NCBI GenBank assembly: GCA_030704615.1
Contig: CM060731.1
Span: 72,398,756 to 72,462,755, forward strand
Source: Takakia lepidozioides
Taxonomy: Eukaryota > Streptophyta > Takakiopsida > Takakiales > Takakiaceae
Direction: 5' to 3'
DNA: 64,000 nt
Position numbers and translations under genes: made by a program. The notes under the pieces were generated by a model. The model was not told the origin of the DNA. It worked only from the letters and a program-made list of their open reading frames with translations, and did not search any database. Of the stretch, positions 35,231-47,279 are shown in pieces (position 1 is the stretch's first letter; each line of letters begins with the position of its first letter).

Positions 35231-38200
35231 ATGGAACAGGAGGACGAGGAATTTGAACAATTGCTGGGTGAGATCCCGCAGGCCACCTCCACAAACACTC
35301 AGAACGAAATTCTGCGGTCCACCTCAGCACCACCACACCTAGAGGAACTACAGCGAGCTTATGGATCGGATCTGGAAGACCGTTCCTTTGAGCTGCGTGA
35401 GGATGAGGTCGCAGTGCAGCCTTTTATGGATATCAGGTGCGATGAACACTACGAAAACTTTTATCGGTCATACTCCGGTGGCAAAAAGCTCCCCCCACCT
35501 ATGGAAATTCGCACAATGTATGATGACATTCCAGTCCTCTCTCCAAAGTCAGCCTCCAACCAGCTCTCGCCCTTCTATGGAGGCCCCGCACCAGACAGCC
35601 CTCCTGCCAATCAGGTGCAACAACAACAGCTGGAAATGCTCCACAAGCAGCAGCAGGCTGAACACCAGCACCCACAGAACTCCCCACAGCAACACCGGGA
35701 GCCCTCTCCAAACAACCAGAGCTCTGGCAAACACCACTATGGGAACTCCTCACAGAATCAAATGCTTGGAGATGCACATATCCTGTCATCTGCCTTTGGA
35801 AACTTGAGCTTTAATGAGAATCCTGTTTCTGTAGCATCCAATTGCTCACACCCCAATGATAATGGGGACAGCCGAGGCCTTGGTAATGGATCTATTGATG
35901 GGCTTAGGGGTGGCCATATGTCCAATGGACATGGCTCTGCTGTGTCAAATGTGACATATGCTCACACAGAAGCTTTTGGTGATGCGTCTGGAGGCTTTGG
36001 TTCAGGGTCAGGGGCTGCACGAGATGCCTATCTGTCTAGGTCGCCCCCTTCTATGGATCTGTTTTCTAAGAAGTCTTCAGCAGATATGGACATACTTAGC
36101 AATGGCACTTACAGTGGGATGGATGATTACTCACAGGCCTCTGCACAAGTGTTTGAGAAGATGCTGCGACAGCGCACGCCAGGTTTAGATGTGTACACAC
36201 GGAGTGTTGCACGAGATAGTTATGGATTGGGCTCCTCTGATCATCAACATCGACAGCTGGATGCCGTCCCGGTGACAGCTATGCATGCTGCAGCACGAGG
36301 GCATCCCCCCATATCTGGGAGTGAATTCTACACCACTGCCTCCTCGCAGCAGCAGTTCCCAATTGATTATGATTTTGCTGCGTCCTTCCTCCAAGCTCAG
36401 AGAGCCCAAGCCCAAGCCCAAGCCCAAGCCCAAGCGACTGCTGCTGCAGCCGTTCGCATGGCACAGGCACAGGCGCAGGTACAGATGGAGGAGGAGAAAC
36501 ATCAGCGGCAGCGGTTGATTCTCCAGCAGCAGTTGAATGACCATCAAAACCAGCTCCGGTTCTTAGCAACCCTTCAGGCACAAGTGAATGGAGGTGGCAG
36601 CTCCTTTTCGAGGAGAGGACACTCTCCCACTCAGCCTAGCAGAAACTCAAGTAACATACATCAATCTCTTCCTGTTGTGAATACACAGCAAAGCCAGGCT
36701 TTGCAGCTTAAGTTGCGTCATCAGCACAATGTCACACAGCATGGGGTCTGGAGCTCACCTATGGTGGGAGGGGGGTTAGTCCAACCTGAAGGTTCGCGCA
36801 CTCCCTCTACTGCTAACCTTTGCAGATACCATGCCCAGGGTTACTGCAGTCGCGGGGATGTCTGCCCTTTTGTGCATTCTTCTTCTTTTGGGAGTGCAAG
36901 AGGGCCCCACACAGGGTCTGGTTCTGTGAAGGAGGCTGTACAGCTTGCTGCATTAGTAGCACAAGAGGAAAGGCTCAGACCAGCATATAATCCAGAGAAA
37001 ATCCTCCAGCGAAACCCAAGAGCTAACCATGGTGTGTCTGCTGTCATCTCGGTGCCCACTGTAGGCCGCAGGAAATCTGATGTGATGACGAACGGGCACT
37101 CAAATGGGCATGGACATGGGCATTCCAATGGGCATCATTCGTCTGTGTCGGGCCATTTGTCACCTACAGATTCTCATGCACATATAAGATCAATGGCCCA
37201 AGACTACCTAGAGTCTGATGTTTCAAGGCATCTCAATGCCACCTCCCTCCACTTGCAGCAGCAACCAAAGTACACTCGACTTGAAGAAGTTGAGGGCCGT
37301 ATTTATTCCATTGCCAAGGATCAGCATGGTTGCCGATTTTTGCAGAGGAAGTTTGATGAGGGTGGCCCTGAGGATGTGCAGAAGATTTTTGAGGAAATAA
37401 TTGGGCACATAACTGAGCTTATGAAAGATCCCTTCGGAAATTACCTTGTCCAAAAGCTGCTGGAGGTTTGCGATGAAGAACAGCGCATGGAGATTCTGCA
37501 TGTTGTCACCATGGACAGGGAACTCGTCACGATCTCTTTGAATATGCATGGGTATGTACAAGTCTTGCAAAATCCAACTGAATTTAACCTGACTGTTTCC
37601 TGCATATATCGTCCAGGGTTGGATACCCTCTGTGGATGTTTAAACCTTTTGGATGTGGGGAATTTTGGGCGGAGCTTCCCAACTGGTTGAGGCTTAGCAC
37701 TGTGAGCATAAGTTCCTAGTTCTTGTTGTATTGTTCGGACTCAGTGGTGCTGTACTGTATGGGTTTAGGCAGCTCCTTTGTCAAGTGGATGTAGGATAGG
37801 AAGGGCACTGCAGGGCTCCCCCCATCCCATTTCCCCGTATGTACCAATCTGCACTATGTGGGTCTTTGCATTTCTCTTAAATAGCTTGGGAATGTCACAT
37901 AGTTCAGCCTCTTGGTGAATCCATAATTTGTCTTGTAGATGGCAGATAGTGATCTGTAATGAATTTTTAAGGTAGTTGTGTGTTGGTACAACTGAATCTG
38001 CTATAATCTGTAACACTTCAGCACTGCAGGGTGACATACTTGTAGGGATGAGGCTGTCCCCTCTTGCATTGAAAATTAAGGTTCCCACTGAATTTAGGTA
38101 TTGCTAGCCATCTAAGAGCATTATGTCTTCTCATGTTAATGGACTTAGTGGGGCGTTTTCCATTGTGGCCAATTGATGTCTGTGGTTTCACAGAACACGA

Positions 38201-40495
38201 GCTGTGCAAAAGCTCATTGAGACGTTGCAGTCACCAGAGCAGGTGGTTATGGTGATCAAAGCCCTTGCTGATGGTGTGGTCGAGTTGATCAAGGACTTAA
38301 ATGGGAACCATGTGGTGCAGCGCTGTCTTCAGAAACTTAGCAATGATGATAGTCAGGTATGTTTTTGCATGCATCAAAATTTGATGTTAAAATCCACACC
38401 TGCATCCTATGTGTCTGGTGAGCGGCAATTGTGTACGTTTTCTCTTCTTTGTGAGTCATGCAGGTTGTTTAGTCAGGCCACTGGAGAATCGACTCCTTGT
38501 TATCTCCTGTAGAAACCAACGAGGGGTAGGTGGTTGAATCAATATTGGAGCGGTTCTTAGGAGATGCACCGGCAAAGAGTGTGAGCTAGTTTTGTTCTTG
38601 GTCATTGTGCAGGTAACTTTGTGAGACAATGTAACTGCTATGCTAACAGATGCCTCAAAATGTCCCTTTGCTATAGAACCCTTACTAACTTTCTTGAGGG
38701 TTCACTTTTGGTCAATGAGGTACTTCACTTTTGAAGGGCCCATTCTGCATCTGAATGAGGGCATCTGATGGTGAAGGGATGTATGTTCTGGTGCCTACAA
38801 GGTTTTTCGGGCTGAGGACTTGAGTTTGGTGTTTCATTTTCTTTCCTTTTCAGATCTTCTCTGAACAGAGCATCAGAGTTAAGGCAATTAGGGCCAAGTG
38901 TGTCAGTTAAGGTTGCTGGAAAATTTGGCCATTTTGCGAGTTTGTTTCTGTGTGTCTCTTGTGCATACAACTGACGTAACTACCGTGGTAAATGTCACCT
39001 GTGGTGGCATGTGCAGTTCATTTTTGATGCAGCAGCAGAGCATTGTGTGGAGATAGCAACACACCGCCATGGCTGCTGTGTGATGCAACGATGTGTTGAC
39101 TTCGCATCAGGGCCTCAGAGGCAGCGTCTGGTGGCTGAAGTTGCTTCCAATGCACTTGTGCTTTCCCAATATCAATATGGGTAAGTTCTTGATGGTGCGT
39201 AAAGCTAGAATGAAGGAAAGTCGATAGAACAGACCTCCCGTCTCTTTCTGTGTATTATTAAAATCCTGTTCAATGCCTTCCCCTTGTGACCAACAGCAAG
39301 TTGCAGCTTACAAGGCTGAAACTGATCAAAGCATGCCTTTTATGTCCCTTTACTTGATACAAAGGTGCACTGGGCTTGAAAAAGTGGGGTCAGCCTGCAT
39401 ATCATCAGGGAACTAACAAATTGAGGATGGGGAATTTAAAGGAAGTTTATCATTCTGAATTAAAATATACTTGGGCACCTGCAATACTGCAAGCAGATAT
39501 CGAAATGTTTGCCTGGTTTCTCTGAACAAGTATTTGGGGATTCCAAGCTTTACGGTGAAGGTCGTGCTTTCATCTTACATCGACTTTGATGTGCCCCAGT
39601 TGTCCCCGAGGAAAACATTTTGGACAAGATGTCAAGTTATTTGCTCTTACTGTTTTTGGTTTCGTGGGTGTCTTTCTTTGTGGCGGCTCTATCTGCATTC
39701 TCTAGTCGCAAGAGTCTTCGTCTTGGATTCCAAATCTGGGTGTTTTCTTGGTTGTAACGACTTTGTATGGGCATGATTTTAATCGTGATGTCATACACCA
39801 GTCCCTTTCTCTAACATGTGTGCACATTGGCAGCAACTATGTCGTGCAGTATGTTTTGGATCTTAAAACGTCCTGGTCATCAACAGAGGTGATGATGAGG
39901 CTGGAGGGAAACTATGCAAACTTGGCTACACAGAAATACAGCAGCAATGTGGTTGAAAAGTGTTTAAAGTTTGGAGTTGATGAACATCGCGCACGCCTTG
40001 TGCGGGAGCTGATGAGCAGCTCACGCTTAGGGCAGCTGCTCCAGGACCAGTTTGCCAACTACGTCATCCAGTCTGCTCTTCAAGTCTCCAAGGTTTCTCC
40101 TTTATTTGGATCTTGGAAGTGCTCGTTTTTCCTGTTTATCATTATCTGCCTGTCTTGGTTTATTTGCTTCTGATTTTAGTAAGCCTGTGATTGGTCTGCT
40201 AGAAGACTTGCAAGGGTCGATCTTGTTTGCCATCTCCAGATGTATGGCTCTCCATGCCCGATGGTCTATGTACATTGGCTGTGGGGTTGTAGTTTGCCTG
40301 TGCCACAGCTCACTTTTGTGTCCCACCCGTCTCTTGATGTTGGTTCTTCTACTTTTACAATGTGCATATGACTTTTGGCTAAACCAGGGCTCTGTCCTCA
40401 CCGGGCTGGTGGAAGCCATACGACCTCACCTTCCGGCCTTGCGCAACAGTCCCTACGGCAAGCGGATTCTATCTCGCACCAATTTGAAAAAGTGA
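35231..40495 (+). CDS. Pumilio (PUF) RNA-binding protein with CCCH zinc finger, APUM7-12 type
   Basis: Exons 35231-37551, 38194-38356, 39017-39180, 39834-40092, 40388-40495 (TGA) give 1,004 residues. The open frame runs upstream of 35231 without an ATG, so MEQEDEEFEQLLGEIPQATS is the start and matches the N-terminus of this plant subgroup. The middle is Gln/Ser/Gly-rich, with a QA repeat coded by CCCAAG units (about 36405-36440). One CCCH finger, CRYHAQGYCSRGDVCPFVH, lies at about 36823-36879. Eight PUF repeats fill the C-terminus: GCRFLQ, GNYLVQ, GTRAVQ, GNHVVQ, GCCVMQ, GNYVVQ, SSNVVE, ANYVIQ. By the PUF code these read close to UGUAUAUA, so it should bind classic Pumilio sites in mRNA 3' regions and repress or destabilise them. 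It ends NSPYGKRILSRTNLKK. An AATAAA at 40992-40997 is a candidate polyadenylation signal. Confidence 0.93.
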
Positions 40496-42259
40496 ATGTC
40501 TTGCATCCTTTGCAGACAACCGGCAGCCATCTCATGTTGCCCTCACCAGAGGGCTCTCTTTCGCTGTCTTGTTTCAATCTTTTTCCTGAGGATGTCATCG
40601 GTGATCTAGTCCTCTCGCGATGCAAGATGTCGTGTGGGCTGTCCATACCCTCTGTGCCTTGAGGATGACTTGCTGTTGGAAGCCTATGGGAACCCTTTGG
40701 GTGTCCGCGTCTAAGCTATTATATTGGAGATGTACAAATTAGAGATTGTGGTCAGGGGACTGAGGGTGGTGGGTAACTCTTGGAGGTATGCTCTACACTG
40801 TCCGGCCAATCTGTATTTTGGGAAGGATTATAGAGGCTGAACAGCTTGAATCTGTTAAACACAGCCAGGTCCATTACATTATTCAAGGGCTTCTGTGGTG
40901 TCAAAGCCAGATCAGGTTCTCTCATTGCATTGCGCATCTTTCAAGGAGCAGGAATAACTGCTATGGACCGGTAATGACATGGATCATCCCCAATAAAATT
41001 GCAGTGTAGGATTCATCCCAGCAAGTTAGGTTTGGGGAAGGGAAAGAGATTCAGGCAGTTCTCCTGGATCTTCCCTGAGTCTTCCCCTGAATGTGTCTTT
41101 TGCCTAAACATGAAATAGGAAGGGAGGGTCACAATGAAAAAGACACCAGGTTTGTTATCATGGGGGGGTCATCAAACAGAAAAAAAAGGGGCCAAGGTAG
41201 GTAGGCGAGATAGCAAGTGGTCAAGAGGCTGGCCTGTGTTAGGGTGCAGGTTAAAGCTGGCATATCTTGGGTTCTCCACCAAGGACCTTGGCCTTTGGAA
41301 ACCTCTGGGGATTTGGAAATCTCATGCAGGTGTAGGTTCTTTTCCCCCTTTGATTAGGCAGGGCGATGATAGCCAGGTTGTATCAAATGCCAATTTTCTT
41401 CTGGCTATGGCGGACAGGTAGGATGTATTTGATAACTTATTTGGTGACAGACATTGTGATGGAGGTAAATACACCTAATGTGTGCTGCCCTGCACTGTTG
41501 TACCGTAAAAAGACTTTGTAACTATTCCACATTTGATAGACCTTACCATTGCACTATGCATACCCGCCTGCAGCGGGATTGCCAATGGATTGGGACTGGT
41601 CATGGTTGTGAGGAAGTTCTCAGGTGTGTATGATAGATGAATTTCTTCCATGACTTATGTTTTTGTTTTTCCTGGAACATTGTGCGTTGATTCATTTGGT
41701 CTTCATAGTACGACAACCAGTTTGAAAGCAAAGGAAATATTGGCATCTCCCTCTTTTCAATGTTACTGTTCTGTCCGAGTTGTGAGCATGATCACATAGA
41801 TTTCAGGGCAAGCCAAGGGAAAAGACATGTACATGGCAACTTGTTTGGTAGAGAGGAAATCCCCTATTGCTTTCAGAGGTACTCTCATGATGCAAGGGAG
41901 ATGAAATGTAGGGCATTCCCAACATTGGACATGGAGCTTGTTCTCTGACTGGGAAAGACATGAACAATTGTTAGAGGTAACCTATACACCTGGCTCTGCT
42001 GCAGGGACTAAATGTTAACATCTCTAGCTCTCTTGTCAATCCGATGCTCAAATTGCTTTGTTATTTTAAGCGAGGTACAGTCCCTCACCTATAAGCCCCA
42101 AACTCTTCTGTTCTCCCTTTTCCAGTTGTACATGAGGGGATTGAGGCTCTTCACTGTATTTAGAAAGGACTAGTTTAGCACAAATCTTCAGGAAAAGTCT
42201 TAACAATAAACCAGTGTTTTTGAAGTGTGTCTATCTGCTGCGGTGTATTATACTGGGGA

Positions 42260-42540
42260 CTCCATGATTCATGAGATTGAACCAGTGTTGTACTCGTATT
42301 GGAATTATAATATACCAGCCTAGGTCCTTCTCTTGAGAGGCCCCTTCTTTCTTCAGGCTGGTATGGTCCTAGGTAGGTAAGGTCAAGGTCCAGGGAAGGT
42401 ATAAGTGGAGGTAAGTATAGGCAAGTATAAGTATAGGTATTGCTTTTTCCAAAAACCTCCACATGGTATGAATATCAGGGTATTTTGGAATGTAATACCA
42501 AGGACATATCAAATATCAACCCTGGTACATAACCCTAAGT
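42260..42540. repeat. ATACC/GGTAT-rich degenerate element
   Basis: Dense in GGTAT and ATACC words (ATATACCAGCCTAGG, CAGGCTGGTATGG, GTAATACCAAGG), similar in texture to the inside of the MITE at 21709-22363. The inverted pair CCAGCCT...AGGCTGG (42316-42365) supports a decayed hairpin element. Confidence 0.4.
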
Positions 42541-44194
42541 TCCCAAGCGACTGAATCGTTCACTTTGAATTTGCAGTTCCACCTAATTTTTGCAGATCTA
42601 ATCTGATGGGGCTCACTCCTGAAGCTTTAATGACAAGGGATTTGTCTCGAGTATGATGCAAAAAACAAAATTAAAAAAAAAACAAAAGCTGCGACTTACA
42701 AAAAATATCTTAGATCTTTAATTTACGTTTTGGGGCCTGAAAAGGGCTGTTGACCGCTGACGTGGCAGGTAAACAAGCCCAAAACAGATTGCACTCCAAA
42801 GGGCATTTTTGGCAGAAAATTAGCAATTTTGGAAAAAACACTTCACCTTGTGGTGTGTGAGCATTACATACACACATCCACCGTTGGCTTTTAAAACTTT
42901 TGTAGAAAGAAAAGTACTTCATTTGGAGGCACATTTTATGTTGTCAATTTTGAGATTTCAACCCCCCATGTAATTGCATGAAGCAAGCATAGGTGAAAAA
43001 ATCAGTTGGACCTGCAATTTAGTGGGGTCATGGCCACTCCACTATTGATTTGGAAATGGTGGGTCTTGGGGCAAGCAAAATTGGAGAAAGCTAGGTTTTG
43101 ATTTGGTCAAACCTATTTCTTTCTCACTTTTTCCTTGGGACCTGATATTTGAGGTCTGGGCCGACATACTCTCCACATTTCCACGGACTTGGCTCATTTT
43201 TTGGTATGTCATGCATAAATGGGCCCATTGCTATAAGGGCTGGAATCTGTGGATGATTTTTGGTAGGTTCCTAGGGCAAGGGGTACCCAAATTGGTCAAA
43301 AGTCAAAAAGCTTGGAACTTGAGGGATAATATCAAAGTTTATAGATTGTGTTGTGAAAAAAGATGACATCCTTGAAGTTTCTTTACCTGAACTATTCTAC
43401 ATCTGCTTATGTAGGCAGCCTCTACAAACCTGAATCCATCCACTATGCATCCTCATAGGATGAATCTAGAATCTAAACTAATATAAATTTGATCATCAAA
43501 GTAGCCAGCAACATGCATGCGTCAACGTCATAATCTGCCTGTGCTACCAATGCAACACAACCCTACCAAGGAATCGAGAGGAAAAATGGGGCAATCCGTG
43601 TCTAGAGTACTGGTATATGGCTTTTGGAAGGTCTGAGTAATGAGCCTGGTAGCAAAAGGGGATGTATTAGGATACTACTGGTCTACCCTAGGTTTTGTGG
43701 CCGACACGTATTCATAAAGAACTAGGGCTGATTTCTCTTTGTTTGTATATGCGTATTATACAGCGTAACAGCCACAAGTACCAGTGCATTACACACATGC
43801 GTCGTAATGCACACCTGCGATATTTCTTTATCTTTACCTCCAAGATCTTTTCTCACAAAAAGCTACTAGCGGGGAGAAAGCATAAAGGAAGGATAAAAAG
43901 ATAAAGAAGTCATACCATTTCTGTACGCAGGGTGATGCCGTAATGCCCCTCGTGCACGGATTTAAGGGCCTTCCCCTCGGCGTCAGGCCCTCAAATCCGG
44001 GGAATGCCCTCCACTCAGGCTGATCTGGCAGTGAAGTGCAGAATATTTTTTTTCTTTACAACAAAACACTTCGGCACAACTTAAGGAAATTTCTAGATTT
44101 TACGGCAATGCCATGAGGAGATTTGGTGACCCCTTGCATGAACTTGCTCTATCTACTGTACCAGATGTGGTAAGAGAATATGTACCAACAGTCA

Positions 44195-44425
44195 GTAGCT
44201 CAGATGGTTAAATGCACTGAGTGCCACCCAGCTGATTCTGGGGTCAAATCTTGCTACTCACGGGTGTGGGTGTGGTATGGTTCGTGGGCGGTGTCCCACT
44301 CATTCGCCTCCATGGCGCATAAATGAAAGAGGTTATTTTCTCCTCTCACTACAAAGGGGCCTGATTTGTGAGCTGTCGCTCCCAGGTGTTTCCCTTTTTC
44401 CAAGAAAACCCAAACAAATAAAAAA
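44195..44425 (+). mobile_element. tRNA-derived SINE, family 2, copy 2
   Basis: Plus strand: AGTAGCTCAGATGGTTAAAT (A box) and CTGGGGTCAAATCTTGC (B box), then a body with TGGTTCGTGGGCGGTGTCCC and an A-rich tail (AAACAAATAAAAAACAAAT). Head and tail give orientation and a length of about 230 bp. Body resembles 32740-32925. Confidence 0.65.
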
Positions 44426-44749
44426 CAAATTATGTGGAGATCATGGCCATGAGAGCTCTCATGGGAGCTCATGGGAGCATGGGAGATCATGGCCATGAGA
44501 GCATCTGGTCAATCATCAAATGCAGTGATTGTTCAGCCAATTATTCTAGGATTTCTCATAGCCAAGGAAAATATTTTCCTAGAGCTTTATGCCTTGAAAC
44601 ATGCATTTGGAGATTTGATATTTGGAGTTTGTTTGAGATTTTAGGCATTTTTTTTATAAGTTTCTGGAATTTCGGCAGTTTTTCTTAAATTTTCACTTAA
44701 TTATTAGGCAGATTCATTTCTAATTACTTAGTGCCGGATCAGCCTTCCC

Positions 44750-44860
44750 ACTACGGTACCCTATACAGTATCCAGTATCCACATGGTAGGTTCTGGAATA
44801 CCAAGTTGATACCCAGTATTGATACCCGTGAATACCCTAAATACCAGTACAATATTATTT
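44750..44860. repeat. ATACC-rich degenerate element
   Basis: Repeated TATCCAGTATCC, TTGATACCCAGTATTGATACC and AATACCCTAAATACCAGTA words, like 42260-42540 and the MITE at 21709-22363. Boundaries cannot be placed. Confidence 0.3.
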
Positions 44861-45815
44861 GAACCATAATTTTTGAACAAGTAAAGTAAAGTTTGTTTAA
44901 AACGAAAGGCAGCGGTGAAGTGGAGGCTGCGGAGTGGCTTCTAGTTTGGCGGTTGGGAACCTGCCAGAGCAGACGTGACGAGGCCACATGAGGCCACAGT
45001 GGAGCGCTCGGGTCTGTCGTGGCCAGTCTTAGCCACGGCCACATGTGGGTCTGTGAAAAATCTGGGATGGCAGTAAGTAAGTAGCTCGGAGATGTGATAT
45101 TGTGCTCTCTGAAGCGTGGTATCTGAGTTGTACCTTCCATTACGCTCTGGAATCCCAAGTCACTCGATTTGTGAGCGAGTCACTGTGAAGATCCTATCAA
45201 CAGTTTCAGGTCAGCCTCCTCTGGCCTTGCTTCTCAGATTTGGAATAGAATGCTTGGGCAGGCTGTCAACTAGCCCCATAGCAGTCAAACGATTACATTC
45301 CTCATTGTACCAAAGTTTTCTTTTCTTCTGAGTTGCGGCAATTCAAATCGCGAAATTTCTTGGTCACGTGTACAGATTTCAGTGCAGCTTTGTAATGTGA
45401 TTGTACTTTCTGTAGTTGCGGACAAAGTTGCAGGGCATGCTCGATTTTCTAGCAGGAAATTCCCCATAGACTTGTCCTTAAAGTACACACTTGTTTGAGA
45501 TCTGCACCATGTGGAACTTAAGAACTTCCGTCCGTTGAGTATTAACATTGTCATTAAAAGTGCGTAAACAGACGATGACGATATATTTATGCAATCCTTT
45601 TAGCAGCTCGCTCCATATGAGTGCGGCCGGGAAATGTTTGGTGGTTGGAAGCAGATTTTGTCATGTACATAGCTTGGATCCCCTCCCTTGCAAACATGCG
45701 GATGAACACTGGACCGATTGTTTTATGGTTACTTGCAAGGTTTCACTTATGAGAACTGTTTTGATTGAATTTTACAGCTCAACTTCTGCCCTCATCCTTT
45801 CAACCAATAACAGCC

Positions 45816-46692
45816 ATGGGAATGATGCTGGGAAAAATCACCGTGGAGACGCCCAAGTACAAGGTTGTCACACAGAAGCCTGATTATGAAATCAGAGAGT
45901 ATGATCCTGTTGTGGTGGCGGAAGTTACATATGATCCCAAGGAGATGAAGTGGGGTAGAGATGGTGGATTCATGATTCTCGCGGGCTATATAGGGGCAAT
46001 TGGAACACCCTACAACAAGAAGGGGGCAGCACCTGGGGAGAAGATCGCAATGACTGCACCCGTCATCACGCAGGAGCAATCTCATGGTCCGTTGGATCAA
46101 TTTGTTTTGTAAATGTTCTGCCAATCCACTACTCCAGAACTACTGCTGCACCAAGACATGGACCATAGTATCTTCATGGCTAGCACCTTCTTCATTTAGC
46201 GTGCTTAGATTCATTGAAAGGGCATTTAAGTCACCAACTTGTTGTGGCACTCTGGAGTTAAATGCTGAACGTTAGATAATATTATCTGTGTTCCCAGAGG
46301 CAAGTCTTATTCACTCTGTGAAACTTTCAGGTGGACCAGAGAAGATTGCAATGACTGCCCCAGTGGTTACTGAAGAAAAGGAGGTCAAGGAGGGGGAGAA
46401 GAAGTTAGTAACCATGCAGTTTGTGCTGCCCTCCAAGTATACTATGGAGAATGTGCCCACACCAACAGATGAAAGGGTGAAGGTGAAAGACTTTCCAGCC
46501 AAAAAATTTGGAGTGATAAAGTTCAGTGGAAATGCAGATGAAAAGCTTACAGAGCAGCAGTTGCAGATACTGAGGAAGGCATTGCAAACTGACGGATACA
46601 AGATTACTGGGCAGTACTTACTTGCACGGTTCAACCCTCCATGGACTCCCTGGTTTCTTAGAACTAATGAAGTTATGCTTCCCATTGAGTAG
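45816..46692 (+). CDS. SOUL haem-binding family protein
   Basis: Two exons, 45816-46086 and 46331-46692, joined in phase inside QSH/GGPEK, giving 210 residues. The frame extends upstream to 45765 without ATG and across a TTTTACAG acceptor, so ATG 45816 (MGMMLGKITVETPKYKVV) is the start; a nearby ATG (codon 3) is an alternative. Family motifs: ETPKYKVV, YEIREYDPVVVAEV, GGFMILAGYIGAIG, EKIAMTAPV repeated twice with one copy on each side of the intron, VTMQFVLPSKYT, and the end LLARFNPPWTPWFLRTNEVM. No signal peptide is visible, so a cytosolic location is likely. Family knowledge: SOUL/HEBP proteins bind tetrapyrroles with low affinity and may act as haem carriers or buffers. Length is normal for cytosolic plant members. 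Confidence 0.93.
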
Positions 46693-47279
46693 AGTCTTAA
46701 ATTGTAACATGACTAGACCATAGAAAGTTTTGACTGTCTGTAGGTATTGTCCAGGCTGTAGGAGATGGAAGGATTGAAGCTCATCTCATCACTGAAACTG
46801 TCTTGATCAATTTCTCTTTTTGTTAGAAATCTTGAAGAAAATATGTATTGAATTATTATCACTTGTACAAAAGATTGCTTCAAATTTTTGTGAATGTGGA
46901 TACTATATTTGAGAGAGTGCCACAGGCTCATAATTATGCAGGCTCCATCTCACTTTCTCTAAAATTTGAAGGTATAACCTCAGTTGCTCGAGTCTACTGA
47001 ATGATTAGTTTGAAAAAATTTGCTCTGGTTGCTTGCCAAGTAATGTATCATTTACTTGTTTGTATTTCACCAAGCTTTTATATGACAAGTCACTGGTCAT
47101 TGGAAATTGCCAGACAGCTGACTATTTTGAAGCTGATTAATAGTACATTACCTTTCACATGCAGTCTCCTATGTAACCAGCTCATACTCACAGCGATTAC
47201 TGATAGTTCTCGCTCTGCAATCTGGGAAGCTTAGTGCTTGCAATGATGATACACACACCTTGACACACCGAGAATGTGC
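46693..47279. other. Convergent spacer, SOUL 3' flank to IQUB 3' flank
   Basis: About 590 bases of AT-rich 3' flanking sequence between two converging genes. No coding or repeat signal seen. Confidence 0.5.

Larger units (their letters stand above)
40496..45815. other. Intergenic spacer between Pumilio and SOUL genes
   Basis: Begins with the Pumilio 3' untranslated region. It holds two ATACC/GGTAT-rich stretches (42260-42540, 44750-44860), a SINE (44195-44425) and a short direct duplication GAGATCATGGCCATGAGAGC near 44436 and 44482. Open frames at 41134-41421 and 43103-43366 are not recognisable. The last 700 bases probably contain the SOUL 5' untranslated region, with a leader intron ending TTTTACAG at 45777. 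Confidence 0.45.

Noticed and set aside
36185-36581. Antisense frames over the Pumilio Gln-rich region
   Set aside because: They mirror the CAG/CCCAAG repeats of the real gene and have no independent support.
43103-43366. Trp-rich 87-residue frame as a membrane protein or transposon remnant
   Set aside because: No recognisable motif, no splice context; likely chance translation of TGG-rich DNA.
44434-44512. Palindrome-like CATGGCCATGAGAGCTCTCATGG cluster as a regulatory hairpin
   Set aside because: It is a short direct duplication of about 20 bases just past a SINE tail, more simply explained by slippage.
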